Source of the DNA: Actinomycetes bacterium
Lineage (GTDB): Bacteria; Actinomycetota; Acidimicrobiia; Acidimicrobiales; RAAP-2
Assembly (NCBI GenBank): GCA_021826255.1
Contig: JAKBAZ010000003.1
Span: 1-34,288, forward strand
Reading direction: 5' to 3'
DNA length: 34,288 bases
Part shown: one piece after another, positions 20,720 through 28,488 of the stretch
How the letters are laid out: each line of letters starts with the position of its first letter
Position numbering within the stretch: position 1 is the first letter of the stretch
Program-made: the position numbers and the translations under genes
Notes under the pieces: generated by a model
Databases searched by the model: none
What the model was told of the DNA's origin: nothing
The model's input: only the letters and a program-made list of their open reading frames with translations

Positions 20720-21828
20720 GTAAAGACCGGCACTTGGAACTCAAGTCGCGCCTTCGAGATGGGCTCGAAGCACTCGTCACAGCGTCCGTAGGAGCCGTCC
20801 TTGACTCGGGCCAGCGCCACTTCAATTTCATCAGCCTTGAGGCGCAGGGCACTCGCAAACTCTTTGATCTGGTCACGCTGGATATCCGAGGCAACACTCG
20901 ATCCGTCCTCGTCGTCGTACTCGAGGCGCTCGCGATCCACCAACATCTCGTTGGCCTCGTTGTCGCTCACCGCGATTTGATCCAGGGTGTGCTGACGCGC
21001 CTCGAGAAGGAGACCCTCGAGTTGCTTCAAGAACGCCGAGTCGTTGGCGTAGGGCTTCGAATTCTTCTTGGCTTCCAGCTCTTCGGCCCGGCGACGCTCC
21101 TCGGCCTCTCGGCGTTCGCGGCGCGAGCGTTCCTCAGCCTCCAGGCGCTCGAGTTCCTGACGCTTTCGCGTCTCGGCGGCGGCCTTCTCCTTAGCCTTCG
21201 CGTCAATCTCGCGCTGCTTCTTCGCCTCGGCAGCGGCCTTCTCCTTCGCCTTCTGAGCGAGAGCGCGAGCCTTCTCGGCGGCCTTGGCCTTGGCTTCCTT
21301 CTCCTTCTGGAGAGCGCGAGCCTTAGCCTCCTTCTCCTTTTGGAGCTTCGCCTTCTCGGCGGCCTTGGCCTTGGCTTCCTTCTCCTTTTGGAGAGCGCGA
21401 GCCTTAGCCTCCTTCTCCTTCTGAATCTTCACCTTCTCGGCGGCCTTGGCCTTGGCTTCCTTCTCCTTCTGGAGAGCGCGAGCCTTAGCCTCCTTCTCCT
21501 TCTGAATCTTCAACTTCTCGGCGGCCTTGGCCTTGGCTTCCTTCTCCTTCTGGAGAGCGTTCGAGGCGGACACCTTCAACGGGGCGCTCTTCTTCGCGGG
21601 CGCCGCCTTGGTCGCAGCACTCTTCGTCGGGGCCTTCTTCGCAGGGGCTTTGGCCACCGCCTTCGAACCACCCGACGACGCGGCGACGGCCTTCTTCGCC
21701 ACGGCCTTCACCGGAGTCTTAGCGCCCGATTTCGCCGTAGCTGTGGCTGAAGACTTCTTCGCGGGGCTCTTGGCCGGCGACGCCTTCGCCGGGGACTTGG
21801 CGACGGCCTTCTTCGCGGGGGTTGACAT
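20692..21828 (-). CDS. DksA/TraR-type zinc-finger protein with histone-H1-like tail and long charged helix
   Basis: A 378-residue protein with three parts. Residues 1-88 are a Lys/Ala/Pro/Ser-rich tail with SPAKK and PAKKAP motifs like those of histone H1 tails. Residues 90-255 are an almost uninterrupted Lys/Glu/Ala/Arg region, with three copies of a 27-residue repeat (92-172) plus a partial fourth, expected to form a very long helix or coiled coil. Residues 262-378 match the DksA/TraR C-terminal part: two helices, the DGSYGRCDECFEPI motif, and a C4 zinc finger (Cys350, Cys353, Cys371, Cys374). Classical DksA has about 150 residues and binds the RNA polymerase secondary channel; here the added regions suggest DNA binding or compaction. 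An AAGGAG site precedes the ATG. It lies between divIVA and lspA. Confidence 0.85.
   Translation of the reverse strand: MSTPAKKAVAKSPAKASPAKSPAKKSSATATAKSGAKTPVKAVAKKAVAASSGGSKAVAKAPAKKAPTKSAATKAAPAKKSAPLKVSASNALQKEKEAKAKAAEKLKIQKEKEAKARALQKEKEAKAKAAEKVKIQKEKEAKARALQKEKEAKAKAAEKAKLQKEKEAKARALQKEKEAKAKAAEKARALAQKAKEKAAAEAKKQREIDAKAKEKAAAETRKRQELERLEAEERSRRERREAEERRRAEELEAKKNSKPYANDSAFLKQLEGLLLEARQHTLDQIAVSDNEANEMLVDRERLEYDDEDGSSVASDIQRDQIKEFASALRLKADEIEVALARVKDGSYGRCDECFEPISKARLEFQVPVFTCVTCRATV
21268..21555 (-). repeat. 81-bp in-frame tandem repeat (three copies plus a partial fourth)
   Basis: Units start at residues 92, 119, 146 and 173 of the DksA-like protein (LQKEKEAKAKAAEK, then a QKEKEAKARA half). 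The copies are nearly identical in DNA, with a few synonymous and conservative changes near the QKEK junctions. Each unit is itself two related half-units of 14 and 13 residues. Confidence 0.9.
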
Positions 21829-21848
21829 GGGGATCTCCTTGGTCAGTG

Positions 21849-21877
21849 CGCAGCGAGGCTAGCAGTCCGTCGCTGCG
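21849..21877 (-). terminator. Hairpin between divIVA and the DksA-like gene
   Basis: CGCAGCGA and TCGCTGCG form a perfect 8-bp stem with a 13-nt loop, a few bases after the divIVA stop and about 8 nt before the AAGGAG of the next gene. No T-run follows, so it may be an attenuator or RNA-stability element and not a full terminator. Confidence 0.45.
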
Positions 21878-21883
21878 AAACGC

Positions 21884-22579
21884 TCACTCCTGGTCGAAGC
21901 GCAGCGCCTGGGAGATGGTGGGAACCTCACTCGCCACGGCGCTCGTCGGCGCCGCGTGGCTACCCTGGCCGAGTCGCAGTGAGGAGTCCACCCGGGTCGT
22001 CAGTTCCGACAGGACTCGAAGCAACTGCTCCCGGTCGACTTCCAACTGACGGGTCAGGGCCGCAATCTCCTCGCTCAAACGTTGCTTGAGCCCGTTTAAG
22101 CGGGTGACTTCATCTTCAGCGCGACTCTTCGCCTCGGTCACGATCTCTCGTGCTCGCTCCTGGGCCGCTTGGGTCACTTCACGCGCCTTGGCTTCGGCCT
22201 CGGAACGAGTTTCGGCCACGAAGTGCTGGGCCATCGCGATCATCTCGGTGATCTCGCCCGAGGCATCCCGAGAGACGACCGGAGCCGGGCTTGGGGCGGG
22301 GGCGGGAACGGGGGCGAGCGGTGCCGGTGCCGGAGCCGGAGCGGGGGCGGGGGCGGAAGGGGTTGAACTCAACGACGCCTGGAGTTGCGCAATACGCTCA
22401 GCGGCCTGGCGCAGTTGTTGATGCTGCTGAGCGAGGCGATCACGAACCTTCTCGTAGTCCGTCGCGGCCCGGTCGAGGAAGTCATCCACCTCGGCGATGG
22501 AGTAGCCGCGCATCCCCTGCTTAAAGGTGACGTCCTTTAATTCATCAAGAGCGGAACGAGGCGTGTCAGTGCTTTCCAT
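21884..22579 (-). CDS. divIVA: DivIVA-domain polar growth/division protein
   Basis: A 231-residue coiled-coil protein of the DivIVA/Wag31 family, which binds curved membrane at poles and septa and recruits cell-wall machinery. The N-terminal lipid-binding domain shows FKQGMRGYSIAEVDDFLDRAATDYEKVRDRL (about residues 19-49). A first coiled coil runs to about residue 70. An Ala-Pro linker (about 73-100) follows, then a long coiled coil (105-205, with SEAEAKAREVTQAAQERAREIV). A GGAGG ribosome site precedes the ATG. It lies in the classic sepF-yggT-divIVA order downstream of ftsZ. The Ala-Pro linker DNA is strongly G-rich on the plus strand. Confidence 0.93.
   Translation of the reverse strand: MESTDTPRSALDELKDVTFKQGMRGYSIAEVDDFLDRAATDYEKVRDRLAQQHQQLRQAAERIAQLQASLSSTPSAPAPAPAPAPAPLAPVPAPAPSPAPVVSRDASGEITEMIAMAQHFVAETRSEAEAKAREVTQAAQERAREIVTEAKSRAEDEVTRLNGLKQRLSEEIAALTRQLEVDREQLLRVLSELTTRVDSSLRLGQGSHAAPTSAVASEVPTISQALRFDQE
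22293..22314 (+). other. Potential G-quadruplex motif in the divIVA linker
   Basis: Four G-runs of 4, 5, 3 and 5 bases are separated by 1, 1 and 3 bases on the plus strand, which is the template strand for divIVA. This fits the standard G3+N1-7 pattern. It encodes the Ala-Pro linker, so codon choice alone could explain it. Confidence 0.5.
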
Positions 22580-22621
22580 AGCCCTCCACCCTACCGCTCG
22601 CCTCGAAGAGACGGGGTGATG

Positions 22622-22870
22622 TTAAAGGAGTCGGGAGATGATGTCGAGCACGACGACGGCGATGATCGGCGACAGGTCAATCGCTCCCATACCTACTCGA
22701 AGCGGAGGGACAACGGCCCGAATCGGACGCAGGACGGGATCGGTCACCGAGGTCAGGACCCGTCGAATCGTGGCCAGCGTCCCCGTGGCCTGGGGTACCC
22801 AGGTCAAGATGATGGCGAAGAAGATCAGCCAGATGTAAATAAGGATCAACTGGCGAAGGAGAGAGACCAC
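22622..22870 (-). CDS. yggT: YggT-family integral membrane protein
   Basis: An 82-residue membrane protein with two hydrophobic segments (about residues 5-28 and 60-80). They flank the family motif TDPVLRPIRAVVPP, and a second motif, AIDLSPIIAVVVL, lies in the second segment. YggT proteins sit next to sepF in many Gram-positive and actinobacterial genomes and are linked to division or osmotic stress; the molecular role is not settled. The GTG start shares one base with the sepF stop (TAGTG) and uses a GGAG site inside the sepF end. It is 42 bp upstream of divIVA. Confidence 0.9.
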   Translation of the reverse strand: MVSLLRQLILIYIWLIFFAIILTWVPQATGTLATIRRVLTSVTDPVLRPIRAVVPPLRVGMGAIDLSPIIAVVVLDIISRLL

Positions 22871-23451
22871 TACTCCACCGATCGGTAGTTGGAGGCCTTC
22901 AGCGCCGCGCGAACCTCCGGACTGACCCGGACCGACGCGGGATAGGTCAGGTAGACCCGACCCTTTTCGAGGGTCTCGATCTTCGCCAAGAACGCGTACA
23001 CGCAGCCCGACGTGAAGTCGAGCAGGCGACGACGAACCTCCGCCGGCGCCTCAGTGAGCACCACGACACTCGCCCGACCGTTGCGAAGATTGTCGGCGAT
23101 CGCCTGGCACTCGTCGAAGGTCACCGGGCGCAGAATCTCCACCTCGGCCATCGGGGTCATACCCCGCAGACCCCCGGGCGGCGCCGGAACCGGGCGCGGC
23201 CGGGGCACCACGGGACCGGAGTTGAGAACGGACACCGACGACGTCCGAGGCGTGGGGGCGGGTGCCGGGGCGGGTGCGGGGGGAACGTTTTGGTAGGGCG
23301 GCGTGACCGAACGGGGTCGGGCGTCGCGGGACCTCACCGGCTCGGTCTGGGGCTCGTCGTCGTAGTAGGGGCGCTCCATCGCGGGGTAGTCGCTGTAGTC
23401 GTCCTCGACTAATCCGAGGAATCCCAGCATTTTGCGCACTCGTTCATTCAT
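22870..23451 (-). CDS. sepF: Cell division protein SepF
   Basis: A 193-residue FtsZ-membrane anchor. The first residues (MNERVRKMLGFLGLVEDD) form the amphipathic membrane-binding helix, followed by an acidic, Tyr-rich and Ala-Pro-rich linker to about residue 100. The SepF core comes next (VEILRPVTFDECQAIADNLRNGRASVVVLTEAPAEVRRRLLDFTSGCVYAF), in which the FtsZ C-terminal peptide binds. As no FtsA gene is present here, SepF is the likely membrane tether, as in other actinobacteria. An AAGGAG ribosome site precedes the ATG. It lies between yggS and yggT. Confidence 0.94.
   Translation of the reverse strand: MNERVRKMLGFLGLVEDDYSDYPAMERPYYDDEPQTEPVRSRDARPRSVTPPYQNVPPAPAPAPAPTPRTSSVSVLNSGPVVPRPRPVPAPPGGLRGMTPMAEVEILRPVTFDECQAIADNLRNGRASVVVLTEAPAEVRRRLLDFTSGCVYAFLAKIETLEKGRVYLTYPASVRVSPEVRAALKASNYRSVE
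23254..23283 (+). other. Potential G-quadruplex motif in the sepF linker
   Basis: Five plus-strand G-runs (5, 3, 4, 3 and 6 bases) are separated by 1-4 bases, fitting the G3+N1-7 rule on the template strand of sepF. It encodes an Ala-Pro linker similar in type to that of divIVA. Confidence 0.5.
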
Positions 23452-23482
23452 GACAGTCTCCTTGCGGCTCGACCGCGTCGTT

Positions 23483-24145
23483 CTATGTTAGGGCAGCGCC
23501 GACTCGGGGCGCCCTCGGGCCAAAGAGAGCCCGGCCGACCCGGATCTCGGTCGAACCTTCGGCTAACGCCAGTTCGAGGTCGTCGCTCATGCCCATCGAG
23601 AGCTCGGAGAGTCCGAGTCGACTGGCGAGGCCCGCTAGAGAACCGAACGCGCGTTGCGCCGCCGTTCGCTCCGGCGGGGCGACCGTCATCAGACCCCGAA
23701 CGCGAAGGCCCCCGTCGAGTGCTCGCGCGACGAGGTCGGGAACCTCCTCGGGTGATGCCCCCCCGCGCTCGGGTCGCCCGGTGAAGTCCACTTGAACGTC
23801 GACTTCTTGGGTCGCGTTCAGCCGAACGAGACGATCGATCTCTCTGGCACGACTCAACGAACTAATCACGTCCGCGTGCTCAAGCACCCGGGCAATTTTG
23901 TTCGTCTGAAGCGCCCCGAGATAGTGCCACCGGGGGGTCGGAGTCCAGCCCTCGCAGGCGCGCCGAGTCTCTCCCAACTCATCCACGTAGTTCTCCCCCA
24001 GGTCGGTGATCCCCTCGTCGAGAGCGGCCCGGACGGCGGCGGGGCCGAAGGACTTGGTCACGGCGACGAGTCGAACTCGCTCGAGAGGTACCCCGGTGGC
24101 GCGAATACGTTCACGCAACTCGCCGAGAGCGGCGTGAACGTCCAC
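23483..24145 (-). CDS. yggS: YggS-family PLP-binding homeostasis protein
   Basis: A 220-residue single-domain TIM-barrel protein resembling the N-terminal domain of alanine racemase. VRLVAVTKSF near residue 31 carries the lysine that binds pyridoxal phosphate, and LGENYVDEL, WHYLGALQTNK and LSMGMSDDLELALAEGSTEIRVGRALFG are the other family blocks. YggS/YlmE proteins carry PLP without known catalysis and balance B6 vitamers and amino acids. Location between ftsZ and sepF is conserved in Gram-positive bacteria. The start is a GTG 4 bp after the ftsZ stop. Confidence 0.92.
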   Translation of the reverse strand: MDVHAALGELRERIRATGVPLERVRLVAVTKSFGPAAVRAALDEGITDLGENYVDELGETRRACEGWTPTPRWHYLGALQTNKIARVLEHADVISSLSRAREIDRLVRLNATQEVDVQVDFTGRPERGGASPEEVPDLVARALDGGLRVRGLMTVAPPERTAAQRAFGSLAGLASRLGLSELSMGMSDDLELALAEGSTEIRVGRALFGPRAPRVGAALT

Positions 24146-24149
24146 GAAC

Positions 24150-25253
24150 TCAGAGTCCGTTGATGAATCCCGGCAAGTCGTCGTCGCCGAAGTCGAGGAA
24201 GTCGTCCGAACTCGTCGAGGAGAAGATGTCGCTCACCGGCGCCTCCGGGGCGGTCAGGGTGGCCGCCGGCGAGACGCTCGTGCGAGGGGTGTTCGCCGAG
24301 GGCGCCGCGTGGTCGAACCCGGCCGCAATCACCGTCACGCGCACCGCGTCGCCAATCGACTCGTCAAAGACCGCTCCGAAGATGATGTTGGCGTCGGCGT
24401 GGGCGACGTCGTGAATGATGCTCATGGCGTCGGTGACCTCGTTGAGGGTCAGCGAATTACCCCCCACGATGTTCATCAAGATTCCCCTCGCGCCCTCGAT
24501 GGACGCTTCGAGCAGGGGCGACGTGATGGCGGCCCGAGCGGCGTTCACGGCCCGACCCTCTCCGGTCGAGGTGCCCACCCCCATGATGGCCGTGCCGGCG
24601 TTACGCATCACCGTGTTGACGTCCGCGAAGTCGGTGTTGATCAGGCCGGGAACCGTGATGATGTCGGTCACGCCCCGCACGGCCGACAACAGCACGTCGT
24701 CGGCGATCTTGAAGGCGTCGAGCAGCGAGGTGTCGCTGGTCGCCACCGTACGCAGCCGGTCATTGGGAATGACGATGAGCGTGTCCACCTTCTCGCGAAG
24801 AGTTTGAATTCCCCGCTCGGCCTGAGACGCGCGGCGCTTACCCTCGAACGCGAAGGGGCGCGTCACCACGCCGATCGTCAAAATCCCGAGGGAACGAGCC
24901 ACGTCGGCCACCACGGGCGCTGCCCCCGTTCCCGTACCACCACCCTCGCCCGCCGTGATGAACAGCATGTCGGCGTCCTTGATGGCGTCTTCAATCTCGC
25001 CCCGGTGCTCTTCGGCGGCCTGACGGCCCATTTCGGGATCGCTCCCCGCTCCGAGTCCCCGGGTGAGGTTACGACCAATGTCCAGTTTGATGTCGGCTTC
25101 GGAGAGCAAAAGGGCCTGGGCGTCGGTATTGGCGGCGATGAACTCAATACTGCGCATTCCCGAGGTAATCATGCGATTGACCGCGTTGACGCCACCTCCA
25201 CCCACGCCGACTACCTTGATCACCGCCTGGTAGTTGCTTTGATTCAGGCTCAT
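24150..25253 (-). CDS. ftsZ: Cell division GTPase FtsZ
   Basis: A 367-residue bacterial tubulin that forms the Z-ring. Key parts are [15 protein letters not shown] (nucleotide-binding loop), AANTDAQAL, the tubulin signature [11 protein letters not shown], the synergy-loop region [11 protein letters not shown], and [12 protein letters not shown]. The C-terminal tail after about residue 310 is variable and ends [11 protein letters not shown], the conserved peptide that binds SepF. I chose the second of two closely spaced ATGs because a GAAGGG site lies 6 nt before it; the first is 6 bp upstream, nearly touching that site. It follows ftsQ after 84 bp that contain a possible promoter and two leader palindromes. 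Confidence 0.97.
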   Translation of the reverse strand: MSLNQSNYQAVIKVVGVGGGGVNAVNRMITSGMRSIEFIAANTDAQALLLSEADIKLDIGRNLTRGLGAGSDPEMGRQAAEEHRGEIEDAIKDADMLFITAGEGGGTGTGAAPVVADVARSLGILTIGVVTRPFAFEGKRRASQAERGIQTLREKVDTLIVIPNDRLRTVATSDTSLLDAFKIADDVLLSAVRGVTDIITVPGLINTDFADVNTVMRNAGTAIMGVGTSTGEGRAVNAARAAITSPLLEASIEGARGILMNIVGGNSLTLNEVTDAMSIIHDVAHADANIIFGAVFDESIGDAVRVTVIAAGFDHAAPSANTPRTSVSPAATLTAPEAPVSDIFSSTSSDDFLDFGDDDLPGFINGL

Positions 25254-25270
25254 GGCCATCCCTTCGATCC

Positions 25271-25305
25271 GACCTCGAGGTCGAGGGCCGCGCACCGCGG
25301 GCCTC
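25271..25305 (-). promoter_or_regulatory. Two consecutive palindromes in the ftsZ leader
   Basis: GACCTCGAGGTC (25271-25282) is a perfect 12-bp palindrome. Directly beside it, GAGGGCCGCG and CGCGGGCCTC (25283-25305) form a 10-bp stem with one mismatch and a CAC loop. Both lie between the presumed ftsZ transcription start and its ribosome site. Confidence 0.5.
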
Positions 25306-25317
25306 GCCAGACAGGTC

Positions 25318-25323
25318 ATTTTA
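25318..25323 (-). promoter_or_regulatory. Possible -10 of an ftsZ-proximal promoter
   Basis: TAAAAT on the minus strand matches the -10 consensus in 5 of 6 bases and lies just past the ftsQ stop, about 65 nt before the ftsZ ATG. No convincing -35 is seen 17 bp upstream. Confidence 0.35.
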
Positions 25324-25337
25324 TGCCTCTTTCACCC

Positions 25338-26237
25338 CTACGATGAGGAAGAAGGCCCAGAAACTGCGATTTCGCTGGGTGTCGACACGTCAACCACGTC
25401 CCCCGGAGCGAAACTGGCGTGGGCAATCGCCGAGGCGATGGCCACGAATTTCGCCCCAAGATCACTCGGCGGACCGAGGACGAAAGTCAACGGAGTGGTC
25501 ATCACGAGCGAAACCGAACCCGACGACGACTGGTGAATCTCACGAACTTGGGCGGAAAAGGCCACGGGTAGTTGGGACGCCACGAGGGCCGCGGCCGATC
25601 CCTTCCACACCCACGCCTTCTCCCCCGTCAGACCCAACGGACTCACGAGAGTGGGCAGATTGGCGTTCAGTGGCGCGGAACCCAGGTCCTGACCCTGGTC
25701 ACCCACGTAGAACAACTGGTGGGCTCCGATGAAGGTCACGCCCACGGCGTGAGACTCGCTCACCGCGATGTCCACCCGGTGGGGCCAGTGGGTCACGACG
25801 GAGACTCGATCAATCCAGGGAAACCTGGCGAGGCGCTCGGAAATAGCGCTGCTCGACACGTCGATCATTGCCGGGCGGTTCGCTAGTCCAGAGGCCGCGA
25901 TCACCTGAGCCGCACTCTCGTGGATCTCCCCCGTCACGACGACGTCAGTGACAGAAAAATAGGACGAGTGCAGGACGACGTCACCACCTTTGGCGAGAGC
26001 TCCCGCCACCAGGGCGAGAGCGACGACCACCACGACGCGCCGAACGCGGCGCCGGCGACGGGGTCGGGCGATCTCCACCACGTTGTCGCTCGACGAGACC
26101 TCAGGGCGTTCGCGCCGACGGGGTGCTCGACCCCGTCGCGGCGACGTCGCCGTGGGCTTGGAGGGTGACCGAACGGGACGAGTCTTCTTCGAGCGGGACT
26201 TTTCGTCATCACTCGACACCAGGGGCTTGCGACTCAC
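25338..26237 (-). CDS. ftsQ: Cell division protein FtsQ/DivIB
   Basis: A 299-residue bitopic membrane protein of the divisome core. The cytoplasmic N-terminus (1-65) is very basic, with Arg-rich clusters. One membrane segment (about 66-84) is followed by a POTRA domain (YFSVTDVVVTGEIHESAAQVIAASGL and onward to about 160) and the FtsQ beta domain. RFPWIDRVSVVTHWPHRVDIAVSE is the typical POTRA end. It links FtsL/FtsB to the septal synthase complex. It overlaps murB by 4 bp. It precedes ftsZ in the standard actinobacterial order. Confidence 0.93.
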   Translation of the reverse strand: MSRKPLVSSDDEKSRSKKTRPVRSPSKPTATSPRRGRAPRRRERPEVSSSDNVVEIARPRRRRRVRRVVVVVALALVAGALAKGGDVVLHSSYFSVTDVVVTGEIHESAAQVIAASGLANRPAMIDVSSSAISERLARFPWIDRVSVVTHWPHRVDIAVSESHAVGVTFIGAHQLFYVGDQGQDLGSAPLNANLPTLVSPLGLTGEKAWVWKGSAAALVASQLPVAFSAQVREIHQSSSGSVSLVMTTPLTFVLGPPSDLGAKFVAIASAIAHASFAPGDVVDVSTPSEIAVSGPSSSS

Positions 26238-27133
26238 CAGGGAGCCTCCACGCCAATGAAGCGATGTTCAGTCTCGAGCGTGACGCCGCACTCGTGTCGC
26301 ACTCGATCTCGCATATGGATCATGAGATCAATCACCTCGCTCGCGCCGGTCCCGGGCTCACAGAGGATGAAGTTCGCGTGCTTCGTCGACACCACCGCTC
26401 CCCCGCGGCGAGCACCCTTCACGCCGGCGACCTCGAGAAGGCGCGCGGCGTGGTCGCCCGGAGGATTCGTAAAGACGCTGCCGGCGTTTCGCCCCCCGGG
26501 CTGATGCTCCCGTCGCCAGCGCACGATCTCACGGAGCCGCTCGGCCGACTCGTCAGGGTCACCTGGCACCAGGCGAATCTCGGCTTCGAGAACCACGTCG
26601 TCGTCCGACAGGGCCGAATGACGATAGGTCAACTCGAGTTCGGACGCGGAGATCCACTCGATCCTCCCGTGACGCCAGAGCGCCACTCGGGAGAGCACAC
26701 TCGCGGTGTCGGCTCCGTGACCCCCCGCGTTCATCACGACCGCCCCCCCGACACTCCCGGGGATTCCGACCGCCCACTCAAATCCGGTCCACCCGGCCGA
26801 GCTCAACCGACGGGCCGCCACCGGGAGAGCGAGTCCGGCCCCGAGTCGGGCGAGCCCGGTCTCGTCGACCGACATGGCGCCCCACTCGCCTTCAAGAGAG
26901 ACAATGGTCATTCGTGCGCACCCCGGACCCAGTACCACGTTGGAGCCCTGGCCGAGAGTTCGCCACGGGTGTCCGAGAGCTTCGATGACCTCGTCGAGTC
27001 CCTCGAGGTCGTCGCGCGAGCGAACGCTCAGCACCGTAGAGGCCCGGGCGTTTAATCCGTAGGTGGAGCGTGACGAGAGGTCGACGTCGTGAGCAACCCG
27101 CGGGTCGTCATCGAAGCGGGTGCTCGAACTCAA
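26234..27133 (-). CDS. murB: UDP-N-acetylenolpyruvoylglucosamine reductase
   Basis: A 299-residue FAD enzyme that reduces UDP-GlcNAc-enolpyruvate to UDP-MurNAc. Motifs include LGQGSNVVLG in the FAD-binding domain, GIPGSVGGAVVMNAGGHG, the Tyr-Arg pair in LTYRHS, the NAGSVFTNP block with the proton-donor serine, and LETEHRFIG at the C-terminus with the conserved Glu. The length is typical of the compact form. It lies between murC and ftsQ with 4-bp overlaps at both ends, an arrangement common in Gram-positive and actinobacterial clusters. Confidence 0.95.
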   Translation of the reverse strand: MSSSTRFDDDPRVAHDVDLSSRSTYGLNARASTVLSVRSRDDLEGLDEVIEALGHPWRTLGQGSNVVLGPGCARMTIVSLEGEWGAMSVDETGLARLGAGLALPVAARRLSSAGWTGFEWAVGIPGSVGGAVVMNAGGHGADTASVLSRVALWRHGRIEWISASELELTYRHSALSDDDVVLEAEIRLVPGDPDESAERLREIVRWRREHQPGGRNAGSVFTNPPGDHAARLLEVAGVKGARRGGAVVSTKHANFILCEPGTGASEVIDLMIHMRDRVRHECGVTLETEHRFIGVEAPW

Positions 27134-28488
27134 CGTGACACCCCGAGAAGGGTAGCGACGTCGGGAACGTCCCCCGCGCCCACGAGGAGGAGAAGGTCCC
27201 CCGGGCCGTTCTCCTCGACGGCCCGAGCGGCGTCGGAGAGTTCTGGGGCGTACACCACTCGAGGAACTCGCCCCCGTCGGCGCAACGCCTCGGCGACGTA
27301 CTCTCCAGTGACGCCCGACGAATTGATCTCACCCGCCGAGTAGATGTCAGTCACAATGACGAGTTCCACCCCGTCAAAAGCGGGAGCGAAATCCTCACCC
27401 ACTTCGAGGGTTCGGGTGTAACGGTGGGGCTGAAAGACGACGACGGGTAACTGGTAGCCCGACGTCCACGCCGTGGAGAGCGTTGAGGCGATTTCTGCAG
27501 GGAGGTGGGCGTAATCGATGACCACGTCGGCGTCGCGCCATCGCCCCACGCGCTCAAATCGGCGCGGAGCCCCCCGAAACGCTGAGAGCCCCTCCGTGAC
27601 CGTATCGTTCGCTACCCCGTGGGCGAGGGCTAACGTCGCCACTAGTGCCGCATCAAGGAACGAATGATTCCCGGCAACTCCGAGACCTATATCGAGCGAT
27701 CCCCAGGGCGAGGTGAGGGTTCCCGAGACCCGAAAGGGCCCGGAGGAGACTCGTTCGAGTTCCACGTCACACCCCGACCCGGGCGGGCCGACTCTGATGA
27801 GTGGACGCGACACCGAATCGGCCACCGCCCGCGCACCCTCGTCGGGCTGGTACACGACGACCGGTCCACGGGTGCGTTCCACCACGTCAGCGAAGGCGGC
27901 GCGCAGGTGTGCGACGTCCCCGTAGTAGTCCAAGTGATCAACGTCCACGTTCAACACGACGAGACCCGCGGGAGTGATCTCGGTGAAGGCGCCGTAGCTT
28001 TCGTCAAGTTCGAGGGCGAGGGGACCTCCCCCGAAGTGACCAGACCGTCCCAGTCCGCGCACGTCGGCTCCCACGATCCACGAGGCGGGACCGGCGCTGG
28101 CGAGGACGTGAGCCAGCATGGACGTGGCCGTCGTCTTGCCGTGGGTCCCCGTCACCGCCAGTACGTCTCGGCCGTCGGCGAGCGCGGCGAGCAGGCGGCG
28201 TCGGGGAAGTAGTTCGCACCCGGCCACTCGAGCCGCGTCGAGTTCGCCGTGGTTCTCCCTCACCGCCGGCGACCAGAGAACGACGTCGACGTTACTTACG
28301 TGAGAGTCATCGTGGCCGCACACGACGTCAATGTGATTCGCGCGAAGTTCGTCGAGTACCGCGGACTCGCGAGCGTCGCACCCGCTCACGAGACAGCCCC
28401 ACTCACGGAGATAGTGAGCGAGGGCGCTCATGCCGGCCCCGCCAACGCCGAGTACGTGAACCCGAGCACCCGGACGTAAGCGGCTCAC
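27130..28488 (-). CDS. murC: UDP-N-acetylmuramate--L-alanine ligase
   Basis: A 452-residue Mur ligase that adds L-Ala to UDP-MurNAc. The N-terminal Rossmann-like domain has VHVLGVGGAGMSALAHYL, the central ATPase domain has VTGTHGKTTATSML and LNVDVDHLDYYGD, and the C-terminal domain has IDYAHLPAEI and FQPHRYTRT. Those last two blocks, with GTHGKTT in place of GTNGKTT, distinguish MurC from MurD, MurE and MurF. It overlaps murG and murB by 4 bp each. It is one of only two Mur ligases in the window. Confidence 0.96.
   Translation of the reverse strand: MSRLRPGARVHVLGVGGAGMSALAHYLREWGCLVSGCDARESAVLDELRANHIDVVCGHDDSHVSNVDVVLWSPAVRENHGELDAARVAGCELLPRRRLLAALADGRDVLAVTGTHGKTTATSMLAHVLASAGPASWIVGADVRGLGRSGHFGGGPLALELDESYGAFTEITPAGLVVLNVDVDHLDYYGDVAHLRAAFADVVERTRGPVVVYQPDEGARAVADSVSRPLIRVGPPGSGCDVELERVSSGPFRVSGTLTSPWGSLDIGLGVAGNHSFLDAALVATLALAHGVANDTVTEGLSAFRGAPRRFERVGRWRDADVVIDYAHLPAEIASTLSTAWTSGYQLPVVVFQPHRYTRTLEVGEDFAPAFDGVELVIVTDIYSAGEINSSGVTGEYVAEALRRRGRVPRVVYAPELSDAARAVEENGPGDLLLLVGAGDVPDVATLLGVSR

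Noticed and set aside
21268-21555. Tandem repeats considered as a CRISPR array
   Set aside because: The 81-bp units are contiguous, in frame and encode a continuous helix. There are no unique spacers and no cas genes.
20683-21750. Leu-rich repeat-like plus-strand frame opposite the DksA-like gene
   Set aside because: It looks like a leucine-rich repetitive membrane protein only because it is the complement of Lys/Glu/Ala codons. The opposite strand has the ribosome site, start and zinc finger.
24309-25346. 345-codon plus-strand frame opposite ftsZ
   Set aside because: It is antisense to a complete FtsZ and is His/Arg/Gly-rich without motifs.
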